This document shows positions 48,635 through 58,127 of a DNA stretch of 64,000 nt, in pieces (positions within the stretch are counted from its first letter, which is position 1; every line of letters begins with the position of its first letter). The notes beneath the pieces were generated by a model, which was given only the letters and a program-made list of their open reading frames with translations, did not search any database and was not told the origin of the DNA. The position numbers were made by a program, and so were the translations under genes. Source of the stretch: Chloroflexota bacterium (GTDB lineage Bacteria > Chloroflexota > UBA11872 > UBA12225 > JAJDUF01); the NCBI GenBank assembly GCA_022826725.1, contig JAJDUF010000007.1, positions 62,001-126,000 on the forward strand. The letters run 5' to 3'.

Positions 48635-49795
48635 ATGGCTGGCCGACGCTTGCAGATAACGTTGCAACCCGGCGTATTGCGCTGGGCGCGAGAGCGTGCC
48701 GGCATCAGCCCTGAGGAGTTGGCGCGCAAGATACAGGTGAAGCCTGAGCGCGTTGTCGAATGGGAAAAATCCGGCCGGATCAGCATTGCCCAGACGGATA
48801 ATCTCGCCAGGAGCACCCACACTCCACTTGGCTTTCTGTATCTGGCAGAGCCGCCCACGGACCAGTTGCCGATACCAGACTTCCGCACCCGGAGACAGAG
48901 CGGCTTACCGCCGAGTCCCGACCTGCTGGAGACGGTCGAGAGTATGCAGCGTCGTCAATCCTGGATGCGCGATGAGCTTATTGCCGAGGGCGCCGCCCCG
49001 CTGGACTTCATCGGCGCTTGGGGAACGGATGACTCCCCGCTGGAGGCGGCCCGTGCCATGCGCGATGCGCTCCGGCTCGCCGACGGCTGGGCGGCACAGG
49101 AATCTACTTGGACGGACGCGCTGAGGCGTTTGCGGGACCAAGCGGAGGATGCCGGAGTGCTGGTGGTTCGCAATGGTGTCGTAGGAAACGATACACGCCG
49201 TAAGCTCGACCCAGGGGAGTTTCAAGGTTTTGCCCTGGTTGACGAATATGCTCCGCTCGTCTTTGTCAATGGCGCCGACTTCAAGGCGGCCCAGATGTTC
49301 ACGCTCGTGCATGAGCTGGCGCATCTGCTTGTTGGTGAGACCGGAGTCTCTCGTTTCCGAGACTTCCGACCGGTGGACCATGCGACGGAACAGTTTTGCA
49401 ACCGGGCGGCCGCGGAGTTTCTGGTGCCGGAGAGCGAGCTACAAGCCTTTTGGCCCACTGCGAGGGGCGGGATTGATCCCTACGAGGCCATTGCCCGACG
49501 GTTCAAGGTGAGCTCGCTGGTGGCTGCGCGCCGCACCCTTGATCTCAAGTTGATTGACGAGGATGCCTTCTCCAGTTTCTATCGGGATCAGGAATGGCAT
49601 GAGAAGCGAAGTAGCGAACCGGGTGGCGGAGATTTCTGGAGAGTCCAGAAGTGGCGCCTCGGCCCTCGCTTTGGTGGCGCAATAGTACGTGCGGTTAAGG
49701 AAGGACGCCTACTCTACCGAGAGGCATACAATCTCACCAATCTACGAGGAGATTCCTTCGAAAGAATACCGGAAAAAATGGGGGTGCTGCTGTAG
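48635..49795 (+). CDS. XRE-type HTH and ImmA/IrrE metallopeptidase protein
   Basis: 386 residues. N-terminal XRE helix-turn-helix (LRWARERAGISPEELARKIQ...VVEWEKSGR, about 14-48), a middle domain, then an M78 ImmA/IrrE zinc peptidase with HELAHLL near 225 and the downstream Glu in NRAAAEFLVPESEL. Such proteins sense stress or regulate mobile elements and pair with toxins. Its TAG overlaps the GTG of the DUF4411 gene by one base. The two-gene unit is a known toxin-antitoxin-like arrangement. Bases after about 49560 are AT-richer. Confidence 0.9.
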   Translation: MAGRRLQITLQPGVLRWARERAGISPEELARKIQVKPERVVEWEKSGRISIAQTDNLARSTHTPLGFLYLAEPPTDQLPIPDFRTRRQSGLPPSPDLLETVESMQRRQSWMRDELIAEGAAPLDFIGAWGTDDSPLEAARAMRDALRLADGWAAQESTWTDALRRLRDQAEDAGVLVVRNGVVGNDTRRKLDPGEFQGFALVDEYAPLVFVNGADFKAAQMFTLVHELAHLLVGETGVSRFRDFRPVDHATEQFCNRAAAEFLVPESELQAFWPTARGGIDPYEAIARRFKVSSLVAARRTLDLKLIDEDAFSSFYRDQEWHEKRSSEPGGGDFWRVQKWRLGPRFGGAIVRAVKEGRLLYREAYNLTNLRGDSFERIPEKMGVLL

Positions 49796-50319
49796 TGAGA
49801 CAGGAACAACCTTTGTTCGTGCTGGATACGAATGTTTTCATAGAAGCTCATCGCCGTTACTACGCGCAGGACCTATGCCCGGGATTCTGGGAGTGCTTGA
49901 ATCACTACTGCCGGGAACAGCGGCTGTTGAGCATTGATCGAGTTCGGAACGAGATACTTGCTACCAGCACACCGGATATGCTGGTTGATTGGGTGAGTCG
50001 GGCGCCAAGTGCGTTGTTCGCATCATCGGCGGAGCCGCCGGTTATACATGCGTTTACGGAGATGGTGAATTGGGTGCGAGAGAATGAGCAGTTTCTGCCT
50101 GAGGCGCGAGCGGAGTTCGCAAGGGTAGCGGATGGCTGGCTCGTGGCCTATGCTAGGGTCCACAACGCGGTCGTAGTTACGCACGAGGTATTTGGCGCAG
50201 AGGTGCGTAGAAAGGTGCCGCTGCCGAATGTGTGTAGGGAGTTCGGCGTTGAGTACCGAGACACCTTCGGGATGCTGCGTGAGCTTGAGGTTCGTTTTGC
50301 CTGGAGACGCCCTGAATAA
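49795..50319 (+). CDS. DUF4411 PIN-like protein
   Basis: 174 residues starting at GTG 49795. FVLDTNVFIEAHRRYY is the PIN-domain start with the first Asp; RVRNEIL supplies the conserved Glu and ADGWLVAYARVHNAVVVTHE the later Asp. Length and the GFWECLNHYC segment fit DUF4411, a PIN-like group usually beside XRE/ImmA genes as here. It is probably a ribonuclease toxin controlled by the upstream protein; activity is inference. Confidence 0.87.
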   Translation: MRQEQPLFVLDTNVFIEAHRRYYAQDLCPGFWECLNHYCREQRLLSIDRVRNEILATSTPDMLVDWVSRAPSALFASSAEPPVIHAFTEMVNWVRENEQFLPEARAEFARVADGWLVAYARVHNAVVVTHEVFGAEVRRKVPLPNVCREFGVEYRDTFGMLRELEVRFAWRRPE

Positions 50320-50387
50320 CCGCTGGCACCGATAGACTCTCGTGCCGACTGTGTGTAGTCGAGCAACAACGATGTAAGGAGCATGAT

Positions 50388-51971
50388 ATGGCTGATGGCT
50401 TGAGCTTGGATCGTCGCCACTTTCTCGTCGCCGGAGCGGCGACGGTAGGCGTGGTTGCTTGTGGGCCGACCGAGGAGGCAACGCCACCGCCGCCGCAACA
50501 GCAGCCGGAGCAGGCTGCCGAGCAGCCGACGCCGGCGCCGCAGCCGGGCGGAATTCTGCGGGTAGGCACGCCGGGCACGCCGTCGGGGTTGGACCCGGCG
50601 ATTATGAACAACGGCGAAGCCTATATCCTCAATATGAACACGCACGACAACCTGGTCTACCTGAATCCCCAGCTCGAATACGAGCCGCAGCTGGCCGAGG
50701 CCTGGTCGTCGAACGACGACTTGACTGTGTGGACCTTCAAGCTGCGCCAGGGTGTCAAGTTCCATCACGGCAAAGACTTCAACGCCGACGATGTGATTTT
50801 CACGTTCAAGCGGCTGCTCGATCCCGAGACCAAGTCGGCGATCCGCAGTGTGATGGAGCCGATCCAGGACGTTGCGGCGGTGGACCCGCACACGGTGAGG
50901 TTCGCTTTGAAAGGCCCCCATGCCACGTTCCCGGCCTTGATGTCGCCCCGGCAGGCGGCCATTGTGGCGAGTGACCGCACGGCGGAGCAACTCAAGTCGG
51001 AGCCGTCGGGGACGGGGCCGTTCAAGATGCAGGAGTTCAAGCCCGACGAGCGGACGATCATCGTCCGCAACCCGGACTACTGGCAGGCGGATCGTCCGCG
51101 CGTGGACGAGGTGCATTTTCTAGTGATGAAGGAGCAGGGCGCGCAGGCGGCGGCGCTCATTGGCGGCTCGATCCACATGATGTTCACCGTGAGCATGGAC
51201 GTCGTGCCGCAACTCCAGTCGAACTCGAATACGAGCGTGTCAGTGAAGGAAAGCGGTGCGTTTACCGATCTGGTGACGAACACGCAGTTGGCGCCGTTCC
51301 AGGACAACCGGGTGCGGACCGCCTTCAAGCTGATCGCGGATCGGGAGGCGTTGCGGCAGGCGGTGTTCTCCGGCTTTGGGTCGCTCGGGAACGATGATCC
51401 GATTGCGCCCATCGTGCCGGAGCACAACGACTCGCTGGCCCCGCGCGAGCAGGATGTGGCCCAGGCCAAGCGGTTGTTGGAGGAAGCGGGCTTTGACTTC
51501 AGCCAAGAGATCGTGCTGCACAACAATGCCAAGCGCCCCGACCACCAGGCGCTGGCGCTGGCCTATCAGGAGCAGGCCAAGCAGGCCGGGATCAACTTGA
51601 AGATCGAGCGGCACGAGGACAACGTGTACTGGTCGAACGTGTGGCTGAAGGTGCCGTTCTGCATTGTCAACTGGCAGTGGCGTCCCAACATTGACGAGCT
51701 ATGCTCGATCATGCTGCACTCCGAGGCCAAGTGGAACGAGTCGTTCCACAAGAACGCGGAGGTGGACGAACTGATCGCCAAGGGGCGGGCCGAGCGGGAC
51801 CCGGCGCAGCGCAAGGCGATCTACGGGCGCATCCAGGAGATCGTCTCGAACGAGTATGGTCTGATTGTTCCCTTCCACTGGCCGAACATCAACGCGCTCC
51901 ACAAGAGCGTCAAGGGCCACGTCATCCATCCCGTTACGTGGCTCGATCTGCGCGGCGTCTCGTTGGATTAG
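50388..51971 (+). CDS. ABC substrate-binding lipoprotein, family 5
   Basis: A 527-residue extracytoplasmic solute-binding protein. The N-terminus combines a twin-Arg motif (LDRRHFLVAG, Arg9-Arg10) with a lipobox (VVAC, Cys25), followed by a Pro/Gln/Glu linker, so it is probably Tat-exported and lipid-anchored. The SBP_bac_5 body shows LAEAWSSNDDLTVWTFKLRQGVKFHHGKDFNADDVIFTF and GTGPFKMQEFKPDERTIIVRNPDYWQ. Substrate is a peptide or similar. No permease or ATPase genes are adjacent. AAGGAG precedes ATG 50388. Confidence 0.92.
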   Translation: MADGLSLDRRHFLVAGAATVGVVACGPTEEATPPPPQQQPEQAAEQPTPAPQPGGILRVGTPGTPSGLDPAIMNNGEAYILNMNTHDNLVYLNPQLEYEPQLAEAWSSNDDLTVWTFKLRQGVKFHHGKDFNADDVIFTFKRLLDPETKSAIRSVMEPIQDVAAVDPHTVRFALKGPHATFPALMSPRQAAIVASDRTAEQLKSEPSGTGPFKMQEFKPDERTIIVRNPDYWQADRPRVDEVHFLVMKEQGAQAAALIGGSIHMMFTVSMDVVPQLQSNSNTSVSVKESGAFTDLVTNTQLAPFQDNRVRTAFKLIADREALRQAVFSGFGSLGNDDPIAPIVPEHNDSLAPREQDVAQAKRLLEEAGFDFSQEIVLHNNAKRPDHQALALAYQEQAKQAGINLKIERHEDNVYWSNVWLKVPFCIVNWQWRPNIDELCSIMLHSEAKWNESFHKNAEVDELIAKGRAERDPAQRKAIYGRIQEIVSNEYGLIVPFHWPNINALHKSVKGHVIHPVTWLDLRGVSLD

Positions 51972-52059
51972 TTGTTGGTTTTTAGCGGGCGCAGTGGTGG
52001 TGGCTATGCTTATATTTAAGCGGGCGCCGCGTCGCCGCAGCTAGAAGCCGGAGGGTGGT

Positions 52060-53943
52060 ATGCCACCACGCAGAAGAGCGAGGGCCAAGCGCCCGATTGA
52101 GTCCTACGACCATCGGGGCAAGGAACGGCTGAACAACCCCCCGGTCGGTCTGGTGACGCCGCAGACGGACACGGACGCGGGCCAGCAGACCTACGAATAC
52201 GATCCGCACCTGGACCCGCAGCTCGACTGGGCGGGCAAGGCGGAGCACGTCTCGTTCGAGGTGCCGACCGTCTCGCTGCACGTCCACGAGCGTATCGAGC
52301 CGCGCACGATCATCGAGGCGGTGCGGAAGCGCAACGGCGGCGGCGACTCGCAACAGCTTTCGTTTTTCGAGCTGCCGGAGGAGAACCCGCCGCTGCGCCA
52401 GGCCATTGAGTTCTACGGGCACAGCCACAACTGGTCCAACCGGCTTATTGCCGGCGATAGCCTGCTGGTGATGAACAGCCTGCTGCAGAAGGAGAACCTG
52501 GCCGGCAAGGTGCAGATGGTCTACTTGGACCCGCCCTACGGCATCCGCTACGGCTCCAACTTCCAGCCCTTCGTCAACAAGCGCGACGTGCGGGATGGCC
52601 GCGACGACGACCTGACGGCCGAGCCAGAGCAGATTCGCGCCTTCCGCGACACCTGGGAGCTAGGTATCCACTCCTACCTGACCTACCTACGTGACCGCCT
52701 GCTGCTGGCGCGAGAGCTACTGACCGAGAGCGGCAGCGTCTTCGTGCAGATTAGCGACGAGAATGTTCATCGCGTGCGGATGCTAATGGATGATGTTTTT
52801 GGGGCCGACAACTTCGTAGCACTAATCCCTTACCGCACAAAGACAATGCCGTTCGGGACGAATTTTGTTGAGCAGATGTCTGACTTCATTATCTGGTATG
52901 CGAAGAATAAGTACGACCAGCAACGCCGGCCCGTGGCGAAGTATCGGAAGTTGTTCCGAGAAATGAACTACGGTCCTAGCTCAGGCTACGGTTGGTGCCG
53001 GCTATCGGACGGTACTGACCGGCGAGTTGCCGACGTGATAAAGGAATTCGGCAGGCTTCCGGACGACGCAAGGATATTCACGTCGAAGTCATTAGAGCCG
53101 TCCGGCCCGATGCAAGCGGGAATGTTCCGCTACACGTATCAGGGGATAGAGTACGACCATCCGAGGAATGGGTATGGAACTTCACGTGAAGGCATGGATA
53201 GATTGGCGCTCGCCGGAAGATTGCTCCCTGCCGGCAGGCTTGTTCGTTACGCCCTTTTCGCAGATGATAAAGGGTGGGCTGACCTCACTGTCCCTTGGGA
53301 AGATACCTCTGGCGCCGACAGCAAGGTATTTGCCGTTCAGACCAACACCAGGGTCATCACCCGTTGTATGCTGATGACCACCGACCCCGGCGACTTGGTG
53401 TTCGATCCTACCTGCGGCTCCGGCACAACGGCCTATGTCGCCGAACAGTGGGGCCGACGCTGGATCACCTGCGACACGTCCCGCGTGGCACTCACTCTCG
53501 CCAAGCAGCGCCTGATGACCGCCTCCTTCGACTATTACGAGTTGGCACATCCCGCCGAGGGCGTGGGCAGCGGCTTCACGTACAAGACCGTACCGCACAT
53601 CACGCTGCGCTCCATCGCCAACAACCCGGACATCAAAGAGGGCATGACGCGGGCCGAGATAGACGCGGCTATCGCGCGGCACGCGCCGCAGGAGACGCTG
53701 TACGACCAGCCGCTCGTGGACCGCCGGAAGCAGCGCGTCAGCGGCCCGTTCAGCGTCGAGGCCGTGCCGGCGCCGACGGTGGCGCCGCTGGAGCAGTTCT
53801 TGGTTGACGATGGTCAGTCTGCGGAGGAGGGCGATGGCGCGGCAGCCCTCACCCCGGCTCTCTCCCAGGGGGAGAGGGGGATGGCTCGGTGGCCCGCTCC
53901 GGTGAGACGGTGCGCCAAGCCGACTGGCGCGACGAGTTGCTGA
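52060..53943 (+). pseudogene. Type III-like DNA methyltransferase (mod), N-terminal piece
   Basis: This encodes an N6-adenine methyltransferase of the beta class: catalytic motif IV DPPYGIRYGSNF near 165, then a target-recognition region, then SAM motif I VFDPTCGSGTTAYVAEQWGRRW near 450. From 53846 to 53880 the gene contains an exact family C repeat (35 bp), after which the frame reads repeat-derived residues (LTPALSQGERG) and stops at 53943. Removing the 35 bp joins this frame to the next one to give 883 residues. Bases about 52770-53340 (recognition region) are clearly AT-richer than both flanks. Confidence 0.85.
53846..53880. repeat. Family C hairpin inserted in the mod gene
   Basis: CCCTCACCCCGGCTCTCTCC / CAGGGGGAGAGGGGG, 35 bp. 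Its length is 2 mod 3, exactly the shift between the two mod reading frames. No target duplication is visible. Its closest relatives are the intergenic copies at 2.63, 29.4 and 45.0 kb. Confidence 0.85.
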
Positions 53944-54746
53944 AGACGGGTATTCGGGGCAAGGCCGGGCAATATATCCGCTTCGCGCGGCTGGAGCCGC
54001 TGGCCGGCTGCCGCTACCTGCACGCCGACGGGGAGACGCTCCCGAACAACCAGGGCGCCGACTCCATCCGCGAGGGAGGCGCCGCTCGCACAGTGCAGCG
54101 CGTGGTGGTGTCCTTTGGCCCGGACCATGCGCCGCTAGAGCAACGACAGGTCGGGGAGGCGTTGGAGGAGGCACACACGCTGGTGCCACAGCCGAAAGTC
54201 GTCGTGTTCGCGGCCTTCCAGTTCGATTCGGAGGCAGCAAAGGACATTGACGAGACTAACTGGCCGGGCATGACGCTGCTGAAGGCGCAGATGAACGCCG
54301 ACCTGTTGACCGACGATCTGAAGCGGAAGCGTGCCAGCAACGAGAGCTTCTGGCTGGTCGGACAACCGGATGTGGCGGTAGACCAGATACGCAAGGGCCA
54401 GCACACCGGCAAGTGGCAGGTGGAGGTGCGCGGCTTCGACTACTACAACACCAAGAGCGGGGACGTGGAGTCGGGCGGCGAGGACAAGATTGCCGTCTGG
54501 CTGCTGGATACCGACTACGATGGGCGCAGCCTCTACCCGCGGCAGGTCTTCTTCCCCATGGCCGGGTCGCGGGAGGGCTGGGCACGGCTTGCCCGCAACC
54601 TCAGAGCGGAGATAGACGAGGACCTGATCGAAGCCTATCGCGGCGCGGTGTCGCTGCCGTTCGAGTCCGGCGAGCACCGGCGCATCGCTGTCAAGATCGT
54701 AGATGACCGGGGCATCGAGAGCCTCAAGGTGCTGGAGCTGGAGTGA
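53889..54746 (+). pseudogene. Type III-like DNA methyltransferase (mod), C-terminal piece
   Basis: 285 residues from GTG 53889, with no good ribosome site beyond the G-rich repeat. It begins VARSGETVRQADWRDELLKTGIRGK and contains VVVSFGPDHAPLEQRQVGEALEEA and WQVEVRGFDYYNTKSGDVESGGEDKIAVWLLDTDYDGRSLYP, the usual C-terminal domain of this methyltransferase group, normally continuous with the methylase. It may still be made as a separate subunit. Its TGA overlaps the next ATG (TGATG). Confidence 0.8.
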
Positions 54747-55021
54747 TGGCAGCGCTTACGAACCATGACCGTGTGCGGGTGCGAGTGTGCGGGCGGGGCG
54801 AGTTTACGGCGCGAGGGACACTGAAGCAAATCTCCAGTGTTGCCAGTCTCTGCATTGTCCCCAAGGGGCCGGCGGCTGACCCGGACGCTCCGCGCCTACC
54901 GCTAGAAGATAAGATCGCCAAGAACTTCGAGAACGTACCCGCCAAGGAGTGGTCCAAGCTGCCCCATGACCTCATAGACAATCTGGATCATTATCTGTAT
55001 GGCACTGACCGCCCAGCTTGA
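54746..55021 (+). CDS. Small gene between mod and res, unknown
   Basis: 91 residues. The first half is beta-like (DRVRVRVCGRGEFTARGTLKQISSVASLCIVPKGP) and the second helical (EDKIAKNFENVPAKEWSKLPHDLIDNLDHYLYG). The overlap with mod and the 27-base gap to res place it in the restriction-modification operon, so it is probably an accessory or regulatory subunit. I recognise no family. Confidence 0.75.
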   Translation: MAALTNHDRVRVRVCGRGEFTARGTLKQISSVASLCIVPKGPAADPDAPRLPLEDKIAKNFENVPAKEWSKLPHDLIDNLDHYLYGTDRPA

Positions 55022-55048
55022 GCCGCTCGTCTCGCCGGGGGAGACGTC

Positions 55049-57850
55049 ATGCCCCAAGCGACCATAGACCGCCTCATCATCAACTCGCCGTATGCCGAGC
55101 CGTCCCGGTATTGGCGGTACGAGCGCGAGACGCGGCGCTTCGATCTGGATGAGGGCCGCCGGCCGGCGGGGTACGTGGTGGCGTCCGGCAATACGCGCAG
55201 TTTTGACGACCCTGGCATCTTCGTCGAGATTCCGCTGGTCAATCGCATCCGCGAGCGCGTGCGGGCCTGGCGCGCGGCCGGCTATCCGGGCGTGACCGGT
55301 ATCACCAAGCGCCTGCTGGAGCACTGGACCGACCCGGAGGAGTTCGAGACGCGCCGGTTCTTCTTCTGCCAGCTGGAGGCCGCCGAGACGCTGATCTGGC
55401 TCACCGAGGCTGCGGACGCCGAGAAGGTCGGTCTCGATATACCCTTCGATGGCGGCGCTTTCGAGCGCCTGTGCGCCAAGATGGCGACCGGTGCGGGCAA
55501 GACGGTAGTCATGGCCATGGTGATTGCATGGCACATCCTGAACAAGGTCACCTATCCGCAGGACACCCGGTTCTCCAGGAATGTGCTGGTGATCGCGCCC
55601 GGCCTCACGGTGAAGAGCCGCCTCGCCGTGTTGGAGCCGGCCCATGCAGAGAACTACTACGCTGAGTTCAACGTCGTGCCTTCATCCCTGTGGGACCGGC
55701 TGCGTCAGGGCCGGGTGCTGGTCCGCAACTGGCACGCGCTCAACTGGGAGACGGACGAGCAGGTCGCTAAGAAGCGCAGCGTAGATAAGCGGGGGGCCAA
55801 GAGCGACGCAGCCTACGTCCGTGACGTGCTGGGCGAGCTGGCGTCGGCGCGCAACCTCCTCGTTATCAACGACGAGGCACACCATGCCTGGCGTGTCCCG
55901 GCCGGGTCCAAGGTCAGAGGAGTTGCCAAGTCGGATGTCGAGGAGGCCACCAAGTGGGTTGGCGGGCTGGACCGGATTCACCGCGCACGCGGTCTGCTCG
56001 CCTGCTACGACTTCTCGGCCACGCCCTTTGCGCCGTCCGGCGGGAGCAGCTCTGAGGAGGCGCTGTTCGGCTGGATCGTGAGCGATTTCGGGCTGAACGA
56101 TGCCATCGAGTCCGGGCTAGTCAAGACGCCGCGGGTGGTGGTCCGCGATGATGCCCTCCCCGACGCGAAAACCTATCGGTCCCGCCTCTACCATATCTAC
56201 AACGACCCGGAGGTGAAGGACGACCTGAACCGGAGGGCGCAGCCGCACGAGCCGCTGCCCGATCTGGTGACCAAGGGCTACTACTTCCTGGGCTACGACT
56301 GGCGGGAGACGGCCAAGAGTTGGCAGGAGCAGGGTTTCGTAACGCCGCCGGTGATGATTACGGTTGCTAACCGCACCGAGACGGCGGCACGGGTCAAGTC
56401 CGCTTTCGACCGGAAGGAAGTGCTGATAGATGCGCTCTGCGACTCCGGGCGCACGCTCCACATTGACTCAAGAGTGCTGGCCGAGGCCGAGGCTGCTGAG
56501 GAGCCCATCGCTCAGGTTGACCAGCATGGGGCTGCCGAGCAAGCGGAGGATGGCCCGGCGCGCAAGCTGACCAGGAAGGAGCAGGCCGAGCTATTGCGCT
56601 CGCAGGTGGATACGGTCGGCCGGGAAGGGAAACCGGGCGAGCAGATCCAGAACGTGATATCCGTCGGGATGCTGTCCGAGGGCTGGGATGCCAAGACGGT
56701 GACGCATATCATGGGGCTGCGTGCCTTCAGCAGCCAACTGCTGTGTGAGCAGGTCGTCGGGCGGGGATTGCGACGCACCTCCTACGATGTGGGCCGGGAT
56801 ACCGGCATGTTCGAGCCGGAGTACGTCAATATCTTCGGTGTGCCGTTCACCTTTCTGCCCCACGAAGCCCATGAAGGCGTTGTACCGGAGCCACCGCAGC
56901 CCAAGACGGCCATTGAGCCGCTTGCTGCCAAGGCGCAGTTCGCGATCAGTTGGCCGAATATCGTTCGTATCGAGCACGTCTACCGGCCGCGGCTCGCGTT
57001 GGACTGGGATGAGGTAGAGCCGCTCATCCTGAATGCCAGCGAGACTGCACAGGTAGCCGAGCTGGCCCCGGTGGTTGACGGGAAGCCCGACTTCTCGCAG
57101 ATCAACAACATAGATTTGGAGCAATTGGCGCAGGAGTACCGCACGCAGAAGATCATTTTCGAGGCCGCGCGCCGGGTTTACGACCAGATGCAGCCGAGCT
57201 GGCGGGGCAGTCGGTACTCCCACATCGCCCAGCTTGTGTACCTGGTCGAGCGGTTTATTCGATCCGACAAGATTCGCATCATCCCAGCGCTGTTCCATCA
57301 GGATGAACTGAGCCGACGTCTCATCATCACCCTGAACATGACCAAAGTGGTGCAACATATCCGGGAGGCGATACGCTTTGAGAATACAGAGCGGCTGGAG
57401 CCGGTGTTCGACCGGGATCATCCCATCCGCTCCACCGCCGACATGAGGACGTGGTGGACCGGCAGGCCGTGCGGGTACACCCAACGGAGCCACATCAATT
57501 TTTGCGTCTATGACGGCACGTGGGAGGCGTCGGAAGCCTTCGAGCTTGACCGCAACCCGGCGGTCGAGGCGTGGGTCAAGAACGATCACCTCGGCTTTGA
57601 GGTCCTGTACGTGTATCGTGGCGTGGTGCGGAAGTACCGGCCCGATTTCCTCATCCGTCTCCGGTCGGGCACCATGTTGGTGCTGGAGACCAAAGGGCGG
57701 GAACGCGAGCAGGACGTGACCAAGCGCCGCTTCCTCGATGAGTGGACGCGGGCGGTCAACCAGCATGGACGGTCCGGTCGCTGGGCGTGGGACGTATCGA
57801 GAGACCCTGGGGACATCAAGGATATTCTCAAGCGACACAACGCCGGGTGA
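55049..57850 (+). CDS. Type III-like restriction endonuclease (res)
   Basis: 933 residues. It is an SF2 helicase/translocase with Walker A ATGAGKT near 146, DEAH box NDEAHHAW near 274, SATPF motif III (DFSATPF), and motifs V-VI (GMLSEGWDAKTVTHIMGL; EQVVGRGLRR). The C-terminal PD-(D/E)XK nuclease is YRPDFLIRL...MLVLETKG near 860-880. This matches the BPTD_3080-type restriction enzymes that pair with the methylase upstream. The gene appears intact, so restriction with a split methylase is a potential self-toxicity problem. Confidence 0.92.
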   Translation: MPQATIDRLIINSPYAEPSRYWRYERETRRFDLDEGRRPAGYVVASGNTRSFDDPGIFVEIPLVNRIRERVRAWRAAGYPGVTGITKRLLEHWTDPEEFETRRFFFCQLEAAETLIWLTEAADAEKVGLDIPFDGGAFERLCAKMATGAGKTVVMAMVIAWHILNKVTYPQDTRFSRNVLVIAPGLTVKSRLAVLEPAHAENYYAEFNVVPSSLWDRLRQGRVLVRNWHALNWETDEQVAKKRSVDKRGAKSDAAYVRDVLGELASARNLLVINDEAHHAWRVPAGSKVRGVAKSDVEEATKWVGGLDRIHRARGLLACYDFSATPFAPSGGSSSEEALFGWIVSDFGLNDAIESGLVKTPRVVVRDDALPDAKTYRSRLYHIYNDPEVKDDLNRRAQPHEPLPDLVTKGYYFLGYDWRETAKSWQEQGFVTPPVMITVANRTETAARVKSAFDRKEVLIDALCDSGRTLHIDSRVLAEAEAAEEPIAQVDQHGAAEQAEDGPARKLTRKEQAELLRSQVDTVGREGKPGEQIQNVISVGMLSEGWDAKTVTHIMGLRAFSSQLLCEQVVGRGLRRTSYDVGRDTGMFEPEYVNIFGVPFTFLPHEAHEGVVPEPPQPKTAIEPLAAKAQFAISWPNIVRIEHVYRPRLALDWDEVEPLILNASETAQVAELAPVVDGKPDFSQINNIDLEQLAQEYRTQKIIFEAARRVYDQMQPSWRGSRYSHIAQLVYLVERFIRSDKIRIIPALFHQDELSRRLIITLNMTKVVQHIREAIRFENTERLEPVFDRDHPIRSTADMRTWWTGRPCGYTQRSHINFCVYDGTWEASEAFELDRNPAVEAWVKNDHLGFEVLYVYRGVVRKYRPDFLIRLRSGTMLVLETKGREREQDVTKRRFLDEWTRAVNQHGRSGRWAWDVSRDPGDIKDILKRHNAG

Positions 57851-57857
57851 TGATCTA

Positions 57858-58109
57858 GTGGGCACCAACGACCCCCGGAGGCGCCGGCCGCGCTACCCCA
57901 TGCCGACGTTCATGGCGGAGGCCCTCGCGCGGCATGGGCTGTTGGAGGCGTATCAGGGTCGCCCGCCCTACCAGCGGAACGACTATATCGGCTGGATTAC
58001 GAGTGCCAAGCGCGAGGCCACGCGGGAGAAACGCCTGCGCCAGATGCTCGACGAGCTGGAGCGCGGCGATGTCTACATGAAGATGGCTTGGAAGCCGAGG
58101 TCGCGCTAG
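57858..58109 (+). CDS. YdeI/OmdA-like small protein
   Basis: 83 residues. The C-terminal IGWITSAKREATREKRLRQMLDELERGDVYMKM matches the YdeI/OmpD-associated motif (W-I-x-x-A-K-x-x-x-T-R-x-x-R). In other proteins this motif ends a longer DUF1905/OmdA protein; here it stands nearly alone. GTG 57858 is chosen, seven bases after the res stop; an internal ATG in PMPTFMAEAL is possible. Its place at the end of the res operon may be incidental. Confidence 0.7.
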   Translation: MGTNDPRRRRPRYPMPTFMAEALARHGLLEAYQGRPPYQRNDYIGWITSAKREATREKRLRQMLDELERGDVYMKMAWKPRSR

Positions 58110-58127
58110 GCTCGTTGACCTCGCCAG

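Noticed and set aside
53846..53943. Programmed frameshift within mod
   Set aside because: No slippery heptamer is seen, and the frame change coincides exactly with a repeat of the right length, so insertion explains it better.
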